A stretch of 64,000 nucleotides of DNA from Streptomyces maremycinicus (GCF_001184025.1 NZ_BBYG01000020.1:186001-250000), one strand, 5' to 3'. Positions 34,644 to 44,055 are shown, counted from the first letter of the stretch. The notes: generated by a model not told the origin, from the sequence alone. Numbers and translations: made by a program.

Positions 34644-35927
34644 TCAGGATCTCGTCCGCTCCGTCAGACGGCCGTGCAGCGAGCGGGCCGAGGCGTCGGT
34701 GAGGGACGCGATCTGGTCGACCACGACCCGCTTGCGGGCGCGGTCGTCACCCGCCTGGTCGAACAGGGCGTGGAACTGGGGGTCCAGGCCGTCGGGGGCG
34801 CGGGCGGTGAGCGCCTCGGCCAGCTCGGTGATGACGACGCGCTGGTCGGCGCGCAGGATCTCCTGTTCGGCGCGCTGCATGACATACCGGTCGGCGACCG
34901 CCTTGAGGACCGCGCACTCCAGGCGCGCCTCGTGCGGAACGACCAGTTCGGCGCCGTAGCGGGTGAGGCTCCCGGTGCCGTACCGCGCGCGCGTGGCGGC
35001 CTCGGCGGCCAGGCAGAAGCGGCCGATGAGCTGGCTGGTGGCGTCCTTCAGCCGGGCCTGGGCGGCCGCCGTGCCGTCGTAGCCGTGCGGCCACCAGTCC
35101 TGGTCCTGGAGGCGGTCCAGGGCGGCGGCGAGCTCGGCGGGATCGGTGCCGGCCGGGACGTAACGGCCGACGGCGACCCGGAAGATCTCCTGGCGTTCCG
35201 GCTCCGCGTGCAGGCAGTCGGGGTCGATGTGCCCGGCGTGCAGGCCGTCCTCCACGTCGTGCACCGAGTACGCCACGTCGTCGGCCCAGTCCATGACCTG
35301 TGCCTCGAAGCAGGTGCGGGTGCCGGGGGCCGTCTCGCGGACCCAGTCGAAGACGGGCCTGTCGTCCTCGTAGACGCCGAACTTGGCGGAGGCCGGGTCG
35401 GTGGGGTGGGCGCCCCGGGGCCAGGGGTACTTGGTGGCGGCGTCGAGGGTGGCCCGGGTGAGGTTGAGGCCCACGGAGCCCTCGGCGGTGAAGCGTTTGG
35501 GTTCGATGCGGGTGAGGAGCCTCAGCGACTGGGCGTTGCCCTCGAAGCCGCCGCAGTCCCGCGCGAAGTCGTTCAGCGCCTGTTCGCCGTTGTGCCCGAA
35601 CGGGGGGTGCCCGAGGTCGTGGGAGAGACAGGCCGCCTCGACGAGGTCCGCGTCGCAGCCGAGGGCGGCGCCGAGTTCGCGGCCCACCTGGGCGCACTCC
35701 AGGGAGTGGGTGAGGCGGGTGCGGGGGCTGGCGTCCCAGGCGTCGGTGCGGGTGCCCGGCGTGACCACCTGGGTCTTGCCGGAGAGCCTTCTCAGCGCGG
35801 AGGAGTGCAGGACGCGGGCGCGGTCTCGTTGGAAGGCGGTCCGGCCGGGGCGTTTGTCCGGCTCGGGGGCCCAGCGGGCGACTGACGTCGGGTCATAGGC
35901 GGTGTCGAGGTGTGCGGTGCCTTCCAT
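34644..35927 (-). CDS. dgt: Deoxyguanosinetriphosphate triphosphohydrolase-like HD protein
   Basis: The 427-residue protein has the HD metal site (RTRLTHSLECAQVGREL, then SHDLGHPPFGHNGEQAL) and a later metal aspartate in MDWADDVAYSVHDVEDG, all typical of dGTPases that cut dGTP to deoxyguanosine and triphosphate. RDRARVLHSSALRRL is the usual N-terminal signature. ATG 35927 starts MEGTAHLD; the frame remains open upstream across the tandem repeat but that part is not protein-like. A weak ribosome site suggests a short or absent leader. Confidence 0.92.
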   Translation of the reverse strand: MEGTAHLDTAYDPTSVARWAPEPDKRPGRTAFQRDRARVLHSSALRRLSGKTQVVTPGTRTDAWDASPRTRLTHSLECAQVGRELGAALGCDADLVEAACLSHDLGHPPFGHNGEQALNDFARDCGGFEGNAQSLRLLTRIEPKRFTAEGSVGLNLTRATLDAATKYPWPRGAHPTDPASAKFGVYEDDRPVFDWVRETAPGTRTCFEAQVMDWADDVAYSVHDVEDGLHAGHIDPDCLHAEPERQEIFRVAVGRYVPAGTDPAELAAALDRLQDQDWWPHGYDGTAAAQARLKDATSQLIGRFCLAAEAATRARYGTGSLTRYGAELVVPHEARLECAVLKAVADRYVMQRAEQEILRADQRVVITELAEALTARAPDGLDPQFHALFDQAGDDRARKRVVVDQIASLTDASARSLHGRLTERTRS

Positions 35928-36016
35928 GTCTCGACAGTAAGCGGCGCCGGTGACAATCGGGCGGCACCGGCCACCGGCCCGGCTGTCGGGTCCGACACGT
36001 CGGTGATCGCGGCGCG

Positions 36017-36118
36017 TCGGTGAGCTCGGTACGTCGGTGAGCTCGGCGGTTCGGTGAGCTCGGCGGTTCGGTGAGCTCGGCGGTTCGGTGAGCTCGGCGG
36101 TTCGGTGAGCTCGGCGCG
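36017..36118. repeat. 17-bp tandem repeat, six copies
   Basis: Units of TCGGTGAGCTCGGCGGT begin at 36017, 36034, 36051, 36068, 36085 and 36102. The middle four are almost perfect; the outer two differ at the last bases. The period is not a multiple of three, so it is not coding. It fills the space between dgt and the CbiX-like gene. The remaining bases to 36204 show nothing clear. Confidence 0.9.
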
Positions 36119-36204
36119 TCGGCGGACCCGGCCGGGTGGCGGGGCCCGCCGGGTGGCGGGCGCGGCCGGGTGCGGGTCCTGCTGGAGCCGGGGTCAGGCC
36201 GGGT

Positions 36205-37083
36205 TCAGGCCGAGGCCAGTTCGGGGGTGGTGTTCGCCGGGGTCGCGCGGGTCTGGTCGTAGCGGTGCAGGAGGAGGCTCGCCATCGCCGGGTGGGTGCC
36301 CAGGGGGGCGGACGCGATCCAGGGGGCCGCCTGCGCGGACTCGGTGGCGAAGCGGCCGGGGGCCGTGAAGCAGGAGGCGACCGCCACCCGGTCGCGGCCC
36401 CGCGCGGCCAGCGCCCGCAGTGCCGCCGGGACGGTCGGGGTCGCCGTTGAGGCGTACGCCGGAACCACCGGGACGCCCAGACGGCGTGCCAGGAGACGGG
36501 CCGTGATGCGGGTGTCGACGGCCGAGTCGGGGTCACGGGAGCCCGCCGCCGCGAGGACGACCGCGCTCGTGCGGCGCTCCTGCGGGGTGAGGTCCGTCCG
36601 CCAGCCCGCCTCGACCAGGCGGGTGTACAGCGCCTCCACGAGGAACGGATGCGGCCCGAGCGGAACGGACACGCGCGCGTGCACCCGTGCCCGCGCGGCC
36701 ATCTCGGGGATGTCCCGCTTGACGTGGTAGCCGCGGGCCAGCAGGAGCGGCACGAGGACGGCGTCCGTCGTGCCGTGCGCGTCGAGGTCGGCGAGCGTGT
36801 CCGTCAGCAGCGGCTCGTTGAGCTCGATGTGACCGAGGTGCACCGGCAGGCCCGGGCGCTGCTCGCGGACGCGGTCCAGCAGCGCGCGGACCGTGCTCAG
36901 CGCGCGCGGGTCGCGGCTGCCGTGGGCGACGACCACCAGCGCGGGCGGGCCGGGACGCCGGCGGCCGTCGAGCTGGACGAGGGTGAGCTGACTGGCGAGC
37001 TGGGAGCTGATCCGGTTCATGATGTGCGCCGTACTGTCGAGGTGGACTTCGGACTCGTCGTACTGAGCGGGCGACGCCTTCAT
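36205..37083 (-). CDS. CbiX-type sirohydrochlorin chelatase-like protein
   Basis: The 292-residue protein has two related chelatase halves. The first has LVVVAHGSRDPRALSTV with the metal-binding histidine and VLVPLLLARGYHVKRDIP with the second histidine. The second half has VVLAAAGSRDPDSAVDT, where the first histidine is absent, so one half is probably catalytic. It may insert iron into sirohydrochlorin to make siroheme, the cofactor of the nitrite reductase at 53101. ATG 37083 follows CAGGA; ATG 37020 is an alternative. Confidence 0.85.
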   Translation of the reverse strand: MKASPAQYDESEVHLDSTAHIMNRISSQLASQLTLVQLDGRRRPGPPALVVVAHGSRDPRALSTVRALLDRVREQRPGLPVHLGHIELNEPLLTDTLADLDAHGTTDAVLVPLLLARGYHVKRDIPEMAARARVHARVSVPLGPHPFLVEALYTRLVEAGWRTDLTPQERRTSAVVLAAAGSRDPDSAVDTRITARLLARRLGVPVVPAYASTATPTVPAALRALAARGRDRVAVASCFTAPGRFATESAQAAPWIASAPLGTHPAMASLLLHRYDQTRATPANTTPELASA

Positions 37084-37281
37084 GAACAGATCCTGACGGA
37101 ACGAGGTTGCACCCCCGTTGCCTGACCGTCACGAGTGTTTTCCGGTCGTTCACGGCGTGCCCGGGCCCGGTGTGAGATGTGGCTCGCGGCACGGGGCGAA
37201 CCGGATCACCGTCGGCTGCGTCTTCCCGGGCCGAAGGGGCTTTCGACCTGTTCGACCTGTGGGACGTGGGGGGAACACCGT

Positions 37282-37959
37282 ATGGACATCCGTCGACCGC
37301 GGCTGCCGCGCACTCGTGCCGGCCGGCGGCGGCTGGTGCAGGCCGTGATGGCTGGGTGCGTGCTCGCGCTGCTGCCGGCCACCTGGCTGTACGTGTCCAC
37401 GGCCGACCGGCTCGGTACGACCGCCGACGCGCCGCGCACCGAGGTCGCCGTCGTGTTCGGCGCCGGCCTGTGGGACGGCGAGCCCTCGCCGTACCTCGCG
37501 CACCGGCTGGACGCGGCGGCGAAGCTGTACCGGGAGGGCCGTATCGAGGTCGTGCTCGTGACGGGGGACAACAGCCGCGAGGACTACGACGAGCCCGACG
37601 CCATGCGTACCTATCTGACCGGCCACGGGGTGCCCGACGCGCGGATCGTCAGCGACTACGCCGGTTTCGACACCTGGGACTCCTGCGTCCGCGCCAAGAA
37701 GATCTTCGGCGTCGACCGGGCCGTACTGATCAGCCAGGACTTCCACATCCGGCGGGCCGTCGCCCTGTGCGAGGCGGCGGGGGTGGACTCCTACGGCGTC
37801 GGGGTCGCCGCCAAACACGACGTGACCTGGTACTACGGGGGCGCCCGGGAGGTGCTCGCGGCCGGCAAGGCGGCCCTGGACGCGGTGTTCGAGCCGGACC
37901 CCAGGTTCCTCGGGCCGAAGGAAGCGGGAGTGACGAAGGCGCTCGCCGGCGCCCGGTGA
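37282..37959 (+). CDS. SanA/YdcF-like DUF218 membrane-anchored protein
   Basis: The 225-residue protein has one N-terminal membrane helix (LVQAVMAGCVLALLPATWLY) after a basic region and an outer DUF218 domain: EVAVVFGAGLWDGEPSPYLA, IEVVLVTGDNSREDYDE, FDTWDSCVRAKKIFGV and LISQDFHIRRAVALCEAAG. Relatives include E. coli SanA, tied to envelope permeability. The precise reaction is unknown. ATG 37282 follows GGGGGAAC. Confidence 0.88.
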   Translation: MDIRRPRLPRTRAGRRRLVQAVMAGCVLALLPATWLYVSTADRLGTTADAPRTEVAVVFGAGLWDGEPSPYLAHRLDAAAKLYREGRIEVVLVTGDNSREDYDEPDAMRTYLTGHGVPDARIVSDYAGFDTWDSCVRAKKIFGVDRAVLISQDFHIRRAVALCEAAGVDSYGVGVAAKHDVTWYYGGAREVLAAGKAALDAVFEPDPRFLGPKEAGVTKALAGAR

Positions 37960-38037
37960 GTGACGGGCGCCTCACGGCGGGCCCGGTGCGGTGAGGAGGG
38001 CACCACCACACCGCCGTAACAGGAGACCGCACGGCGC

Positions 38038-38053
38038 GTAACACGGCCGAAGC
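38038..38053. promoter_or_regulatory. Candidate GlnR box upstream of nasA
   Basis: GTAAC, six bases, then GAAGC lies 13 bp before the nasA start. The actinobacterial GlnR consensus is gTnAc-n6-GaAAc. Position so near the start is unusual for activation, so it may mark a leaderless or short-leader transcript, or repression. Confidence 0.4.
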
Positions 38054-38065
38054 ACGCTGGGGCGC

Positions 38066-40321
38066 ATGCCGACCACTTCGACGCCCACCCACTGCCCGTA
38101 CTGCGCCTTGCAGTGCGGGATGGCCCTGTCGCCCCTGCCCACGGGGGGCGTCGAGGTGGTCGAGCGCCCGGACTTCCCGGTGAACCGGGGCGCGCTGTGC
38201 GGCAAGGGCCGTACGGCGCCCGCCGTGCTCTCCTCCCGGGTGCGGCTGACCACCCCGCTGGTGCGGTCCGGCGGCTCGCTCGTGCCGGCCACCTGGGAGG
38301 AGGCGCTGGACCGGATCGCCGCGGAGTTCGGCAGGCTGCGCGCCGAGCACGGGGCCGACACGCTCGGCGTGTTCGGCGGGGGCGGGCTGACGAACGAGAA
38401 GGCGTACGCGCTCGGCAAGTTCGCGCGGGTCGTGCTCGGCACCTCGCAGATCGACTACAACGGCCGCTTCTGCATGTCGTCCGCGGCGGCGGCCGGCATC
38501 AAGGCGTTCGGGCTCGACCGGGGGCTGCCGTTCCCGCTGGAGGACATCCCGAGGACGGGGTGCGTGATCCTGGTCGGATCCAACCTCGCGGAGACCATGC
38601 CGCCCGCCCTGCGGTTCTTCAACGAGCTGCGGGAGAACGGCGGCACGCTCGTCGTGATCGACCCGCGCCGCACGAAGACCGCCGAGCAGGCCGACCTGCA
38701 CCTCGCGCCCCGGCCGGGGACGGATCTCGCGCTGGCGCTGGGTCTGCTGCACCTGATCGTCGCCGAGGGGCGGGTCGACGAGGAGTACGTGCGGGAGCGG
38801 ACCACCGGCTGGGAGGACGCGCGGGCGGCCGCCATGGCGCACTGGCCGGAGTACGTGGAGCGGATCACGGGGGTGTCCGTTCCCGAACTCCGGGAGACCG
38901 TAAGGCTGTTCTGCGAGCCGGAGGCCGCGATGGTGCTCACCGCGCGCGGGCCCGAGCAGCAGTCCAAGGGCACCGACACGGTCGGCGCGTGGATCAACCT
39001 CTGCCTGGCGACCGGCCGGGCCGGGCGGCCGCTCAGCGGCTACGGCTGTCTGACCGGGCAGGGCAACGGGCAGGGCGGGCGTGAGCACGGCCAGAAGGCC
39101 GACCAGCTGCCCGGCTACCGCAAGCTGGACGACCCGGCGGCCCGGCGGCACGTCGCCGAGGTGTGGGGCGTGGACCCGGACTCGCTGCCCGGGCCCGGGC
39201 GCAGCGCGTACGAGCTGCTGGACGCGCTGGGGTCCGACGTCCGGTCGCTGCTGCTGATGGGGTCGAACCCGGTGGTGTCGGCGCCGCGCGCCGCGCACAT
39301 CGAGGAGCGCATCAGGTCCCTCGAGTTCCTCGCCGTCTGCGATGTCGTCCTGTCGGAGACGGCGGCCCTCGCGGACGTCGTCCTGCCGGTCACCCAGTGG
39401 GCGGAGGAGACGGGGACGACGACCAGCCTGGAGGGACGGGTCCTGCTGCGCCGCCGGGCGCTCACCGCGCCGGAGGGGGTGCGCAGCGACCTGGAGGTCC
39501 TGCACGAGCTGGCGGCACGGCTGGGCGTCGAGAAGGGGTTCCCGACCGAGCCCGAGGAGGTCTTCGAGGAACTCCGGCGGGCCAGCGCGGGCGGCGTCGC
39601 GGACTACTCCGGCATCTCCTACGACCGGCTGGCGGAGGGGAACGGGGCCGGACTGTTCTGGCCCTGCCCGGCGGAGACGGAAGCGGCCCCGGAGCCTGGG
39701 GCGGAGGCACGGGCACAGGGCGGAGAGGGCGACGGGCCGCAGGGCCTGGAGGGTGATGGACGGCCGGGCCTGGAGGGTGATGGACGGCCGGGCCTGGAGG
39801 GCGACGGGCCGCAGGGCCTGGAGGGCGATGGACGGCCGGGCCTGGAGGGCGACGGGCGGCCGGCCGGTACGCCCCGGCTCTTCCTCGACCGGTTCGCCAC
39901 GGAGGACGGCCGGGCACGCTTCGTGCCGGTCTCGCACCGGCCGGCCGCGGAGGAACCTGACGACGACTACCCCGTCCTGCTCACCACCGGGCGGGTCGTG
40001 GCGCAGTACCAGTCCGGCGCGCAGACCCGCCGGGTGGACGAGCTGAACGCCGCCGCGCCCGGCCCGTTCGTGGAACTGCACCCCCGCCTGGCGGCGCGGC
40101 TCGGCGCGGCCGAGGGCGACCCGCTGGCCGTGGTGTCCCGGCGCGGACGGGCGGTGGCCCCGGCGCGGATCACCACCGGGATCCGCCCCGACACCGTCTT
40201 CATGCCCTTCCACTGGCCGGGCGAGGGCCGCGTCAACACCCTGACCAACCCGGCACTGGACCCGACCTCACGCATGCCGGAGTTCAAGGTGTGCGCGGTC
40301 CGGGTGGAGATCGCCGACTAG
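38066..40321 (+). CDS. nasA: Assimilatory nitrate reductase, molybdopterin catalytic subunit
   Basis: The 751-residue protein begins with a 4Fe-4S binding set (CPYCALQCG ... RGALCGKGR) followed by the molybdopterin oxidoreductase domain (YNGRFCMSSAAAAG, where Cys is the probable Mo ligand) and a C-terminal guanylate-binding domain (LLTTGRVVAQYQSGAQTRR). It reduces nitrate to nitrite in the cytoplasm; there is no Tat signal, which fits the assimilatory type. A Gly-Leu-Glu-Gly-Asp low-complexity linker (about 550-600) separates these domains. Candidate GlnR box just upstream; nirB and nirD lie 12 kb away. Confidence 0.88.
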   Translation: MPTTSTPTHCPYCALQCGMALSPLPTGGVEVVERPDFPVNRGALCGKGRTAPAVLSSRVRLTTPLVRSGGSLVPATWEEALDRIAAEFGRLRAEHGADTLGVFGGGGLTNEKAYALGKFARVVLGTSQIDYNGRFCMSSAAAAGIKAFGLDRGLPFPLEDIPRTGCVILVGSNLAETMPPALRFFNELRENGGTLVVIDPRRTKTAEQADLHLAPRPGTDLALALGLLHLIVAEGRVDEEYVRERTTGWEDARAAAMAHWPEYVERITGVSVPELRETVRLFCEPEAAMVLTARGPEQQSKGTDTVGAWINLCLATGRAGRPLSGYGCLTGQGNGQGGREHGQKADQLPGYRKLDDPAARRHVAEVWGVDPDSLPGPGRSAYELLDALGSDVRSLLLMGSNPVVSAPRAAHIEERIRSLEFLAVCDVVLSETAALADVVLPVTQWAEETGTTTSLEGRVLLRRRALTAPEGVRSDLEVLHELAARLGVEKGFPTEPEEVFEELRRASAGGVADYSGISYDRLAEGNGAGLFWPCPAETEAAPEPGAEARAQGGEGDGPQGLEGDGRPGLEGDGRPGLEGDGPQGLEGDGRPGLEGDGRPAGTPRLFLDRFATEDGRARFVPVSHRPAAEEPDDDYPVLLTTGRVVAQYQSGAQTRRVDELNAAAPGPFVELHPRLAARLGAAEGDPLAVVSRRGRAVAPARITTGIRPDTVFMPFHWPGEGRVNTLTNPALDPTSRMPEFKVCAVRVEIAD
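39722..39864. repeat. 24-bp in-frame tandem repeat inside nasA
   Basis: About six units of a 24-bp sequence encode repeats of GLEGDGRP or GLEGDGPQ. Because the unit is a multiple of three, copy number can change without breaking nasA. The repeat sits in the linker before the C-terminal domain. Confidence 0.85.
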
Positions 40322-40410
40322 CCGATCACCGCGACCGACCGACCGGCGATCGGCCGCGACCAGCCTGCCGCCGCCGTACGTCCGCCGCCGCCGTCGGCCG
40401 GTCGCCGCCG

Positions 40411-41115
40411 TCAGCCCGCGGCCGTCCAGCCGGGGATCGCGGGCAGGACCTTCTGTGCGATGTTCAGCAGGGCCGAGTCGTCCGGTCGCACGGCGTCCTG
40501 TCGCCAGATGGCGAGTTCATAGGAGCCGCCGCCGTCCTTGGTGTCCGGGGCGACGACGAGAGTGCGGGCGATGCCACCGGCGCCGGTCTCGGCCTTGCCG
40601 CCGCCGAGGTCGAAGCTGAAGGCGATCGTGCGGCTCGAGCAGAGCACCGCGGGGTGGCCCAGGACCGTCTTCGGCTCCGCTTCCTCCAGCAGGTCCGCCA
40701 TCCCCGCGACGGGGAGTTCGTCATACGACCGCGAGAGCTTCACGGTGTAGGTGTCCAGTTGGACGGTCCCCTCCGGGCTGGGGATCTCGGTGCCGCCCGC
40801 CATCTTGACCGCGCCGTCGCTGCCGTAGGCCGTCAGCGCGTGCTCCTGCGGAGTGCCGAGAAGCGTCGGCAGGTCCGCGCGGTTCAGCGCCGTGCACAGC
40901 TCCGTCCCGGAGACGCGGTGCGCCGCGTGCGCCTTCTCGGTGGCCTTCTCGTCCTCCTCGTCGACGCGGCAGACCGCCGGCTTGTCGACGGCCGAGGCGT
41001 CGTTCCTCTGGATCACGTACAGCCCGCCCCCGAGCGCCCCGACCACCACCAACGCCGCGACTGCCTGAGCCCACGCGTTCGGGCCCTTCTCGGGCGCTGC
41101 CACTGTTTCGGCCAT
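40411..41115 (-). CDS. Hypothetical membrane-anchored lipo- or surface protein
   Basis: The 234-residue protein has one N-terminal membrane helix (AWAQAVAALVVVGALGGGLY) and an outer domain with four cysteines (PAVCRVDE, GTELCTAL, AVLCSSRT, and none near the end). The acidic stretch DEEDEKATEKA follows the anchor. I do not recognise the family. ATG 41115 follows ACGGGGGAC; an upstream ATG at 41133 is also possible. It is convergent with nasA. Confidence 0.7.
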   Translation of the reverse strand: MAETVAAPEKGPNAWAQAVAALVVVGALGGGLYVIQRNDASAVDKPAVCRVDEEDEKATEKAHAAHRVSGTELCTALNRADLPTLLGTPQEHALTAYGSDGAVKMAGGTEIPSPEGTVQLDTYTVKLSRSYDELPVAGMADLLEEAEPKTVLGHPAVLCSSRTIAFSFDLGGGKAETGAGGIARTLVVAPDTKDGGGSYELAIWRQDAVRPDDSALLNIAQKVLPAIPGWTAAG

Positions 41116-41316
41116 GTCCCCCGTACCCCCCATTACCCCCGGTACCCCCTGCTCGCGCCGGATGCGCGCGCAGGGATGCTAACGGGTGATCCAGCCACGG
41201 GGAAGGGAGTTCCTGACCAGTAGGTCACATCCAGCGGCCGCGCACCGTGCGAACCCCCGCCGCCCGTCGCCGTCCGCTCCGCCTCACGTCGTCGCCCCGG
41301 TTCCGGAAGGGGCGAT

Positions 41317-42354
41317 TCAAAGCCGGTACAGAGCGGGGAAGCCTTCGAGCCGCAGGGTCTCCAGGTCCGCCTGGAGGCCGTCCTTCACATAGGCGGGAAA
41401 CTCGGCGAAGGGCCGGAAAGCGGCCGTCTTGAAATAGGCGGCCTTCCTCGTCTCACGCGGACGGCTCCGCACCGCTTCCAGGTGCGGGAGCATGTCCCAC
41501 GGCCGGGCGAACCACAGGCCCACGCCTTCGAACCGCTCGGTCGGCGCATGCGCCCGCCCGATGATCTGGGCATGGACCAAGAACACGGGAACGTTCAGCG
41601 CCGCCGCGGCCGCGTCGATGTCGTCGCAGTCGGTGGTGTCGAGCTGGAAAAGGGCCATGGCATTTCCCAGGCCACCACCCCCGGGGAGCGCGCTGCGGCC
41701 GCTTTTGAGCTCGACGCCCAGGACCGTGCCACCCGATGCGTCCTCGGCCACGAAGTCCGCCTTCGCCTCCCGGTCCGCGTCCGACCGCTTGCCCCGCGGG
41801 CGCAACTGGACGGGATCGGTCTCCCGCAGTACCAGTTCCGGTGCCGACCCCGGCGCGCCCCGGAACATGCTCGCCCACGTCCGCTCGACGTACCTGACGG
41901 ATGCGAGACCCCGCCCGAGAGACCGGACGACACGGTCACAGGTGCCGCAGAGGAACCACTGGGAGAGACGGACCTCTCCGAATCCGTTGCAGTGGCCGCA
42001 GAACCCCTCGATCCGCTCGCCCGAGACCCATTGCGGGCTCCGGTCCCCGAAAGACTGGTGAGCGAAGGCGTCCCTGCACGCGTCGCACAGGAAGTAGGAC
42101 CGCAGTTCCGCGTCCCGGGCCGTTTCGGAATGGCGGGCGCATTCGTAGGCGCCGTAGGGATCGGCGGCCAGCGACAGCCCGGCTTTCGCCAGCGCTCCCA
42201 TGATTCTGTCGAAAGTGGCCGCCCCGATTCCGGGCAGCGACCGGAGTTCCCGCGCGTTCAGCTTGAGCAACTGCTCGATATCGGCGATCTCGGCTCCCAG
42301 CAGCCGCTGCTCCACCGAGCGCTCGAACGACACCTCCGTACCGCTGAACTGCAC
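41317..42354 (-). CDS. Putative restriction endonuclease: HhH, zinc-ribbon and PD-(D/E)XK domains
   Basis: The 345-residue protein has a helix-hairpin-helix (ARELRSLPGIGAATFDRIM, near 45), three CxxC knuckles (FLCDACRDAF, GFCGHCNGFGE, FLCGTCDRVV, about 90-165) and a nuclease-like core KADFVAEDASGGTVLGVELKSG, shown here in two parts: KADFVAEDA and VLGVELKSG. The Asp and the ExK residues match the PD-(D/E)XK pattern. It is divergent from the adenine methylase at 42520, so a restriction-modification pair is likely. GTG 42354 follows AGGGGGAG closely. I do not recognise a named restriction enzyme family. Confidence 0.65.
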   Translation of the reverse strand: MQFSGTEVSFERSVEQRLLGAEIADIEQLLKLNARELRSLPGIGAATFDRIMGALAKAGLSLAADPYGAYECARHSETARDAELRSYFLCDACRDAFAHQSFGDRSPQWVSGERIEGFCGHCNGFGEVRLSQWFLCGTCDRVVRSLGRGLASVRYVERTWASMFRGAPGSAPELVLRETDPVQLRPRGKRSDADREAKADFVAEDASGGTVLGVELKSGRSALPGGGGLGNAMALFQLDTTDCDDIDAAAAALNVPVFLVHAQIIGRAHAPTERFEGVGLWFARPWDMLPHLEAVRSRPRETRKAAYFKTAAFRPFAEFPAYVKDGLQADLETLRLEGFPALYRL

Positions 42355-42519
42355 GACTCCCCCTGCCTGTTGACCCGACCGGGCGGACAACCTAACAAGG
42401 AAAGGGCCGCGGGATCGAATGGGATCAGACAGGAGTCCGGGGCCATTTCGTGAGGTATCGCCGCAAATATGGGACATGGGGACGGAAGTGCGTACGTCGG
42501 TCCGCCGGCTGCTTAGGCT

Positions 42520-44055
42520 ATGGGCATGGCAACGGAAGCACCCGCACTGACGACCGACCTCGTTCTCCGCACGGAGAGCAGGCGGAAGGAGTCGTCGGCC
42601 GCCCTCGATGCCGGACGACGCGGCGAGCTCGGCCAGTTCTTCACTCCGGCGCCCGCCGCCGATTTCATCGCTTCCCTCATCAAGCTGCCCCGCGGCGGCA
42701 GCGTACGCATCCTGGATCCGGGGGCCGGAGCCGGTTCGCTGACGGCATCGCTGGTCGCGCGGCTCATCGAGGAGAGCCCCGAGCTGAAGATCAGCGTCAC
42801 GGCCTGCGAGGTCGATCCACAGCTGCACACCGCGCTGCAAGCCACACTCGACGACTGTGTCGACACCGCGGCCCGTCTCGGCGCCCACGTGGACGTGCGT
42901 CTCGTACGGGGTGACTTCATCGCGTGGGCCACCGGGACGGACAGAATGTCCGGTCAGCCGCCCGAGCCCTTCGATTTCGTCATCATGAACCCGCCGTACA
43001 AGAAGCTCGCGGCGAATTCGCGCGAGCGGAAGAGTGTCGCCGCGGTCAGTACCGAGACGAGCAATCTGTACTCGGCTTTCATGGCTCTGGGGGTCCACCT
43101 CCTGAGCGACGGCGGCCAGCTCATGGCCATCACTCCCCGCAGTTTCACCAACGGCCCGTACTTCCGCCCCTTCCGTAAGTACTTCCTGGAGCGCATGCAC
43201 CTCGACCGGGTGCATGTGTTCGAGGCACGCAACCGGGTGTTCGCCGACACCGACGTCCTGCAGGAGAACGTCATCTTCGCGGCCACCCGGACGGACGGTG
43301 CCGAGCGAGGACCGGTCGTGGTGTCGACCAGCCGAAGCTACTCCGAAGCAGTCCGCCAGCGCTCCGCGCCGTACGCGGAGGTGGTGCACCCCGAGGACCG
43401 TGAGCACTTCATCCACATCAGTGCCGACGAAGAGGACACGGCGCTCGCCGCTTCCCACGCGAGCCTGCCCTGCGCACTCCCCGATCTGGACCTTCAGGTG
43501 TCGACAGGGCGCGTGGTCGACTTCCGCAGCCGGGAACATCTCCGGCCCGACGACATGCCCGGAGCCGTCCCGCTGATCTATCCCCTCCACATGGGGCAGG
43601 GCGTCATCAGATGGCCGGTCCGGGGAGCGAGGAAGAACAACGCCATCATGCTCAACCCGCAGACGGAGAAGCTCACTTTTCCGTTGGGCCACTACGTGGT
43701 GGTCAAGCGTCTGTCCTCGAAGGAGGAGAAGCGTCGCGTCGTCGCCGTGGTGTTCGACCCCGAGCAGATTCCCTGCGAACGTATCGGCTTCGAGAATCAC
43801 GTCAACGTCTTCCACTCGAACGGCTCCGGGCTCCCCGGTGAGGTGGCCCGAGGACTGTGCCTCTGGCTCAATTCCACGATCCTCGACCGCTATGTCCGCC
43901 GCTTCAGCGGACATACCCAGGTGAACGCCACCGACCTGCGGAACCTGCGGTACCCGAACATGGCGCAGCTCTCGGCCATGGGACGTTCCTGGCGCAGCGG
44001 GAGCTGGCCGGCGCAGGAGGAGATCGACGAGGTCGTCCGGCGGAACGTCGACTGA
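42520..44055 (+). CDS. N6-adenine DNA methyltransferase (Eco57I/BsuBI-like)
   Basis: The 511-residue protein has a typical start of the type II N6-adenine class, RRGELGQFFTPAPAADFIASL, a SAM site RILDPGAGAGSLTASL, the catalytic motif DFVIMNPPYKK (NPPY) and a long target-recognition region. ATG 42520 or 42526; the sequence TTAGGCTATG suggests a leaderless transcript with its -10 box at the start. It should protect DNA against the divergent nuclease at 41317-42354. The pair is flanked by genes with no relation to it, suggesting acquisition as a unit. Confidence 0.88.
   Translation: MGMATEAPALTTDLVLRTESRRKESSAALDAGRRGELGQFFTPAPAADFIASLIKLPRGGSVRILDPGAGAGSLTASLVARLIEESPELKISVTACEVDPQLHTALQATLDDCVDTAARLGAHVDVRLVRGDFIAWATGTDRMSGQPPEPFDFVIMNPPYKKLAANSRERKSVAAVSTETSNLYSAFMALGVHLLSDGGQLMAITPRSFTNGPYFRPFRKYFLERMHLDRVHVFEARNRVFADTDVLQENVIFAATRTDGAERGPVVVSTSRSYSEAVRQRSAPYAEVVHPEDREHFIHISADEEDTALAASHASLPCALPDLDLQVSTGRVVDFRSREHLRPDDMPGAVPLIYPLHMGQGVIRWPVRGARKNNAIMLNPQTEKLTFPLGHYVVVKRLSSKEEKRRVVAVVFDPEQIPCERIGFENHVNVFHSNGSGLPGEVARGLCLWLNSTILDRYVRRFSGHTQVNATDLRNLRYPNMAQLSAMGRSWRSGSWPAQEEIDEVVRRNVD

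Noticed and set aside
35928..36536. Upstream extension of the dgt reading frame over the 17-bp repeats
   Set aside because: The period is not a multiple of three and the extended protein is simple Pro/Arg/Ser sequence; the HD-domain signature starts at MEGTAHLD.
41317..42354. Assigning the nuclease to the BsuBI/PstI restriction family
   Set aside because: The CxxC knuckles and helix-hairpin-helix are not typical of that family; only the nuclease-like ExK region is shared.
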